DNA of 33,178 nt. Origin: an uncultured Spirochaetaceae bacterium. Lineage in GTDB: Bacteria > Spirochaetota > Spirochaetia > Treponematales > Treponemataceae. Positions within the stretch are counted from its first letter, which is position 1. The number at the start of each line of letters is the position of its first letter. Below are positions 32,114-33,178 of the stretch, in pieces. Location of the stretch: NCBI GenBank assembly GCA_902797055.1, contig CADBRT010000069.1, positions 1 to 33,178 on the forward strand, given 5' to 3'. The translations under genes were made by a program, and so were the position numbers. The notes beneath the pieces are model-generated. The model was not told the origin of the DNA. It saw only the letters and a list, made by a program, of their open reading frames with translations, and searched no databases.

Positions 32114-33091
32114 CTACTGCCAGCCGAGAACATTGAAACGTTCAATATTCTCTTTTGTAATGAGTTCCACAGGCATCACTATATTCGTCGGTACCGGGCT
32201 TCCGGCAAGATACTCATAGGCAGTCTGAACCGCCTGCTGAGCCATTTTCATGGGAAACTGGGCGACCGTAGCCTCCAGCAGATGCTGCTGCACCATCATC
32301 TTGCCGGAGGGGGATCCGTCTATGCCGTAGACCAACTGACCGGCGTTGAGCCTGTTGTTCTGAATGGCTGCGAGAGCGCCTAGAGCAGAAGGATCATTGC
32401 TGCCGAACACGACATCGAACCGCACCCCCAAGTCAAGAAACCGCTGCATTTCCACCATCGTTTCATGGAGCAATGTCGTACCTGCTGCTGTATACACGAT
32501 ATTATACGGAAAAGCGGCATCATTGAGCGTGTTCAGAAACCCTTGCAACCGGCTGCTGGTGGACTCAATATCCTTGTCATACAGAATGACGATATCAGCA
32601 CGATTCTTCTGTCTCATGACTTCCTGAGCGACAAGACAGCCCGCCTGATAGTTATCAGAAGCAATCGTACACAGAGCCAAATCTTTTTGGGAAATCGAAG
32701 TATCAACAAGAATAAACGGGACACCACGCTGACGACAGGTTTCCAACGCCGGCACAACAGCGTCTTTGTCAACAGGATTGATGAAAATCATCTCAACACC
32801 CATAGTAATCATGTCGAGAATCTGTTCATTCTGTTTGCTCTGCATGTTTGCAGGATCCCGTGTGACGAGTCTGTCGCCGTTTGCTTCCAACAACTCATCG
32901 ATGGCGGTATTCAGGATTTCAAAATACTGATTGTCCATTGTCATGTAAGTGGCGCCGAACAACCTGCCAGGCTTTCCCTTACTGCCCGCACCATTTTTCA
33001 AGAAAAAAACAAGTGCCACCTGCAGAATACAGATGGCGCAAAGCAACAACAGGCTGGTAAACAAGACCACATATAATTTGCGGTGTACCAT
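32114..33091 (-). CDS. Membrane-anchored periplasmic sugar-binding protein, predicted sensor
   Basis: A 325-residue type I periplasmic-binding protein with an N-terminal membrane anchor (about residues 6-32: LYVVLFTSLLLLCAICILQV and onward) and no acceptable lipobox, so it likely stays tethered in the inner membrane. The soluble part is a close relative of the transport lipoprotein at 27793-28767: shared TRDPAN/SVDPAN, ASDNYQAG, FGSNDPSALGALAA, YGIDGSP and terminal LGWQ. Residues matching the RbsB ligand contacts are kept (aromatic pair in NQYFEIL, Asp in VDTS, Arg in SSRLQGF, Asn in SNDPS, Asp in IDGSP, Gln in VAQFP). There is no transporter role in its own operon; it precedes kinase and regulator. 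No ribosome site is visible; it starts six bases after the preceding stop. Confidence 0.88.
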   Translation of the reverse strand: MVHRKLYVVLFTSLLLLCAICILQVALVFFLKNGAGSKGKPGRLFGATYMTMDNQYFEILNTAIDELLEANGDRLVTRDPANMQSKQNEQILDMITMGVEMIFINPVDKDAVVPALETCRQRGVPFILVDTSISQKDLALCTIASDNYQAGCLVAQEVMRQKNRADIVILYDKDIESTSSRLQGFLNTLNDAAFPYNIVYTAAGTTLLHETMVEMQRFLDLGVRFDVVFGSNDPSALGALAAIQNNRLNAGQLVYGIDGSPSGKMMVQQHLLEATVAQFPMKMAQQAVQTAYEYLAGSPVPTNIVMPVELITKENIERFNVLGWQ

Positions 33092-33097
33092 GAATTT

Positions 33098-33178
33098 TTA
33101 TTTCTTCGAAGCGGAATCCTTCGCGTCGTCTTTGTTAGCGTAATAGGAATCCACCGTACGCTTCATGTCCATGATGTT
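33098..33178 (-). CDS. Unidentified protein, C-terminal fragment
   Basis: The last 26 codons of a gene entering from the right edge, ending in the Lys/Asp/Ser-rich tail YYANKDDAKDSASKK and TAA at 33100-33098. Only six bases separate it from the anchored binding-protein gene, so it is probably the preceding gene of the same operon. Too little is present to assign a family. Confidence 0.6.
   Translation of the reverse strand, partial: NIMDMKRTVDSYYANKDDAKDSASKK

Noticed and set aside
1..33178. CRISPR arrays, insertion sequences, rRNA genes, prophage or restriction cassette
   Set aside because: No regularly spaced repeats, transposase ORFs, rRNA-like stretches or phage genes were seen by reading; only the Rpn remnant at the left edge hints at mobile-type genes.

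Overview
The window looks like chromosomal DNA of a host-associated spirochaete, most likely a gut, rumen or oral Treponema. This is inferred from the gene set and protein style: a MurA with Asp in place of the usual Cys, a long GH13 protein paired with MalQ, 2,3-BPG-dependent and -independent phosphoglycerate mutases side by side, and a zinc-ribbon L28. No species-level marker was seen. Coding density is high and no intergenic stretch longer than 300 bases lacks a gene.

Layout. 1-365: 3' end of an Rpn/PD-(D/E)XK nuclease-family gene broken by an in-frame stop. 408-2633 (+): UvrD/PcrA helicase. 2642-6490 (-): long-chain acyl-CoA synthetase, a small exported protein, and a LacI-family repressor with a clear operator over its own promoter. 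6622-10589 (+): pepT, murA, htrA. 10802-16545 (+): malQ (GH77) and a 1200-residue GH13 protein, an alpha-glucan operon. 16502-17830 (-): thrC, overlapping the GH13 3' end. 17963-18622 (+): TetR regulator. 18692-18765 (-): tRNA-Pro(GGG). 18915-21446 (+): gpmA and gpmI. 21566-23275 (+): D12-class adenine methyltransferase with no visible restriction partner. 23386-23622 (+): rpmB. 23677-25092 (-): free-methionine-R-sulfoxide reductase and an MBL-fold hydrolase. 25197-33178 (-): a sugar sensing and uptake locus.

The sugar locus reads (5' to 3' on the minus strand): unidentified 3' fragment, membrane-anchored periplasmic-binding protein, multi-TM NarL-type histidine kinase, LuxR/NarL-type response regulator, family-1 sugar-binding lipoprotein, then RbsB-like lipoprotein, double-ATPase RbsA/MglA-like protein and RbsC-like permease. 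The anchored binding protein is a paralogue of the transported one and keeps the presumed sugar-contact residues. The simplest model is that it reports the same sugar to the kinase and that the regulator switches on the transporter from a promoter carrying TGACA half-sites.

A second theme is transcription/translation architecture. Six genes (pcrA-like, exported protein, pepT, htrA, fRMsr, MBL hydrolase) have a sigma70-type -10 hexamer ending just 6 or 7 bases before the start codon, and a seventh (the methyltransferase) 11 bases before. This predicts leaderless or nearly leaderless mRNAs beside ordinary Shine-Dalgarno genes in the same window.
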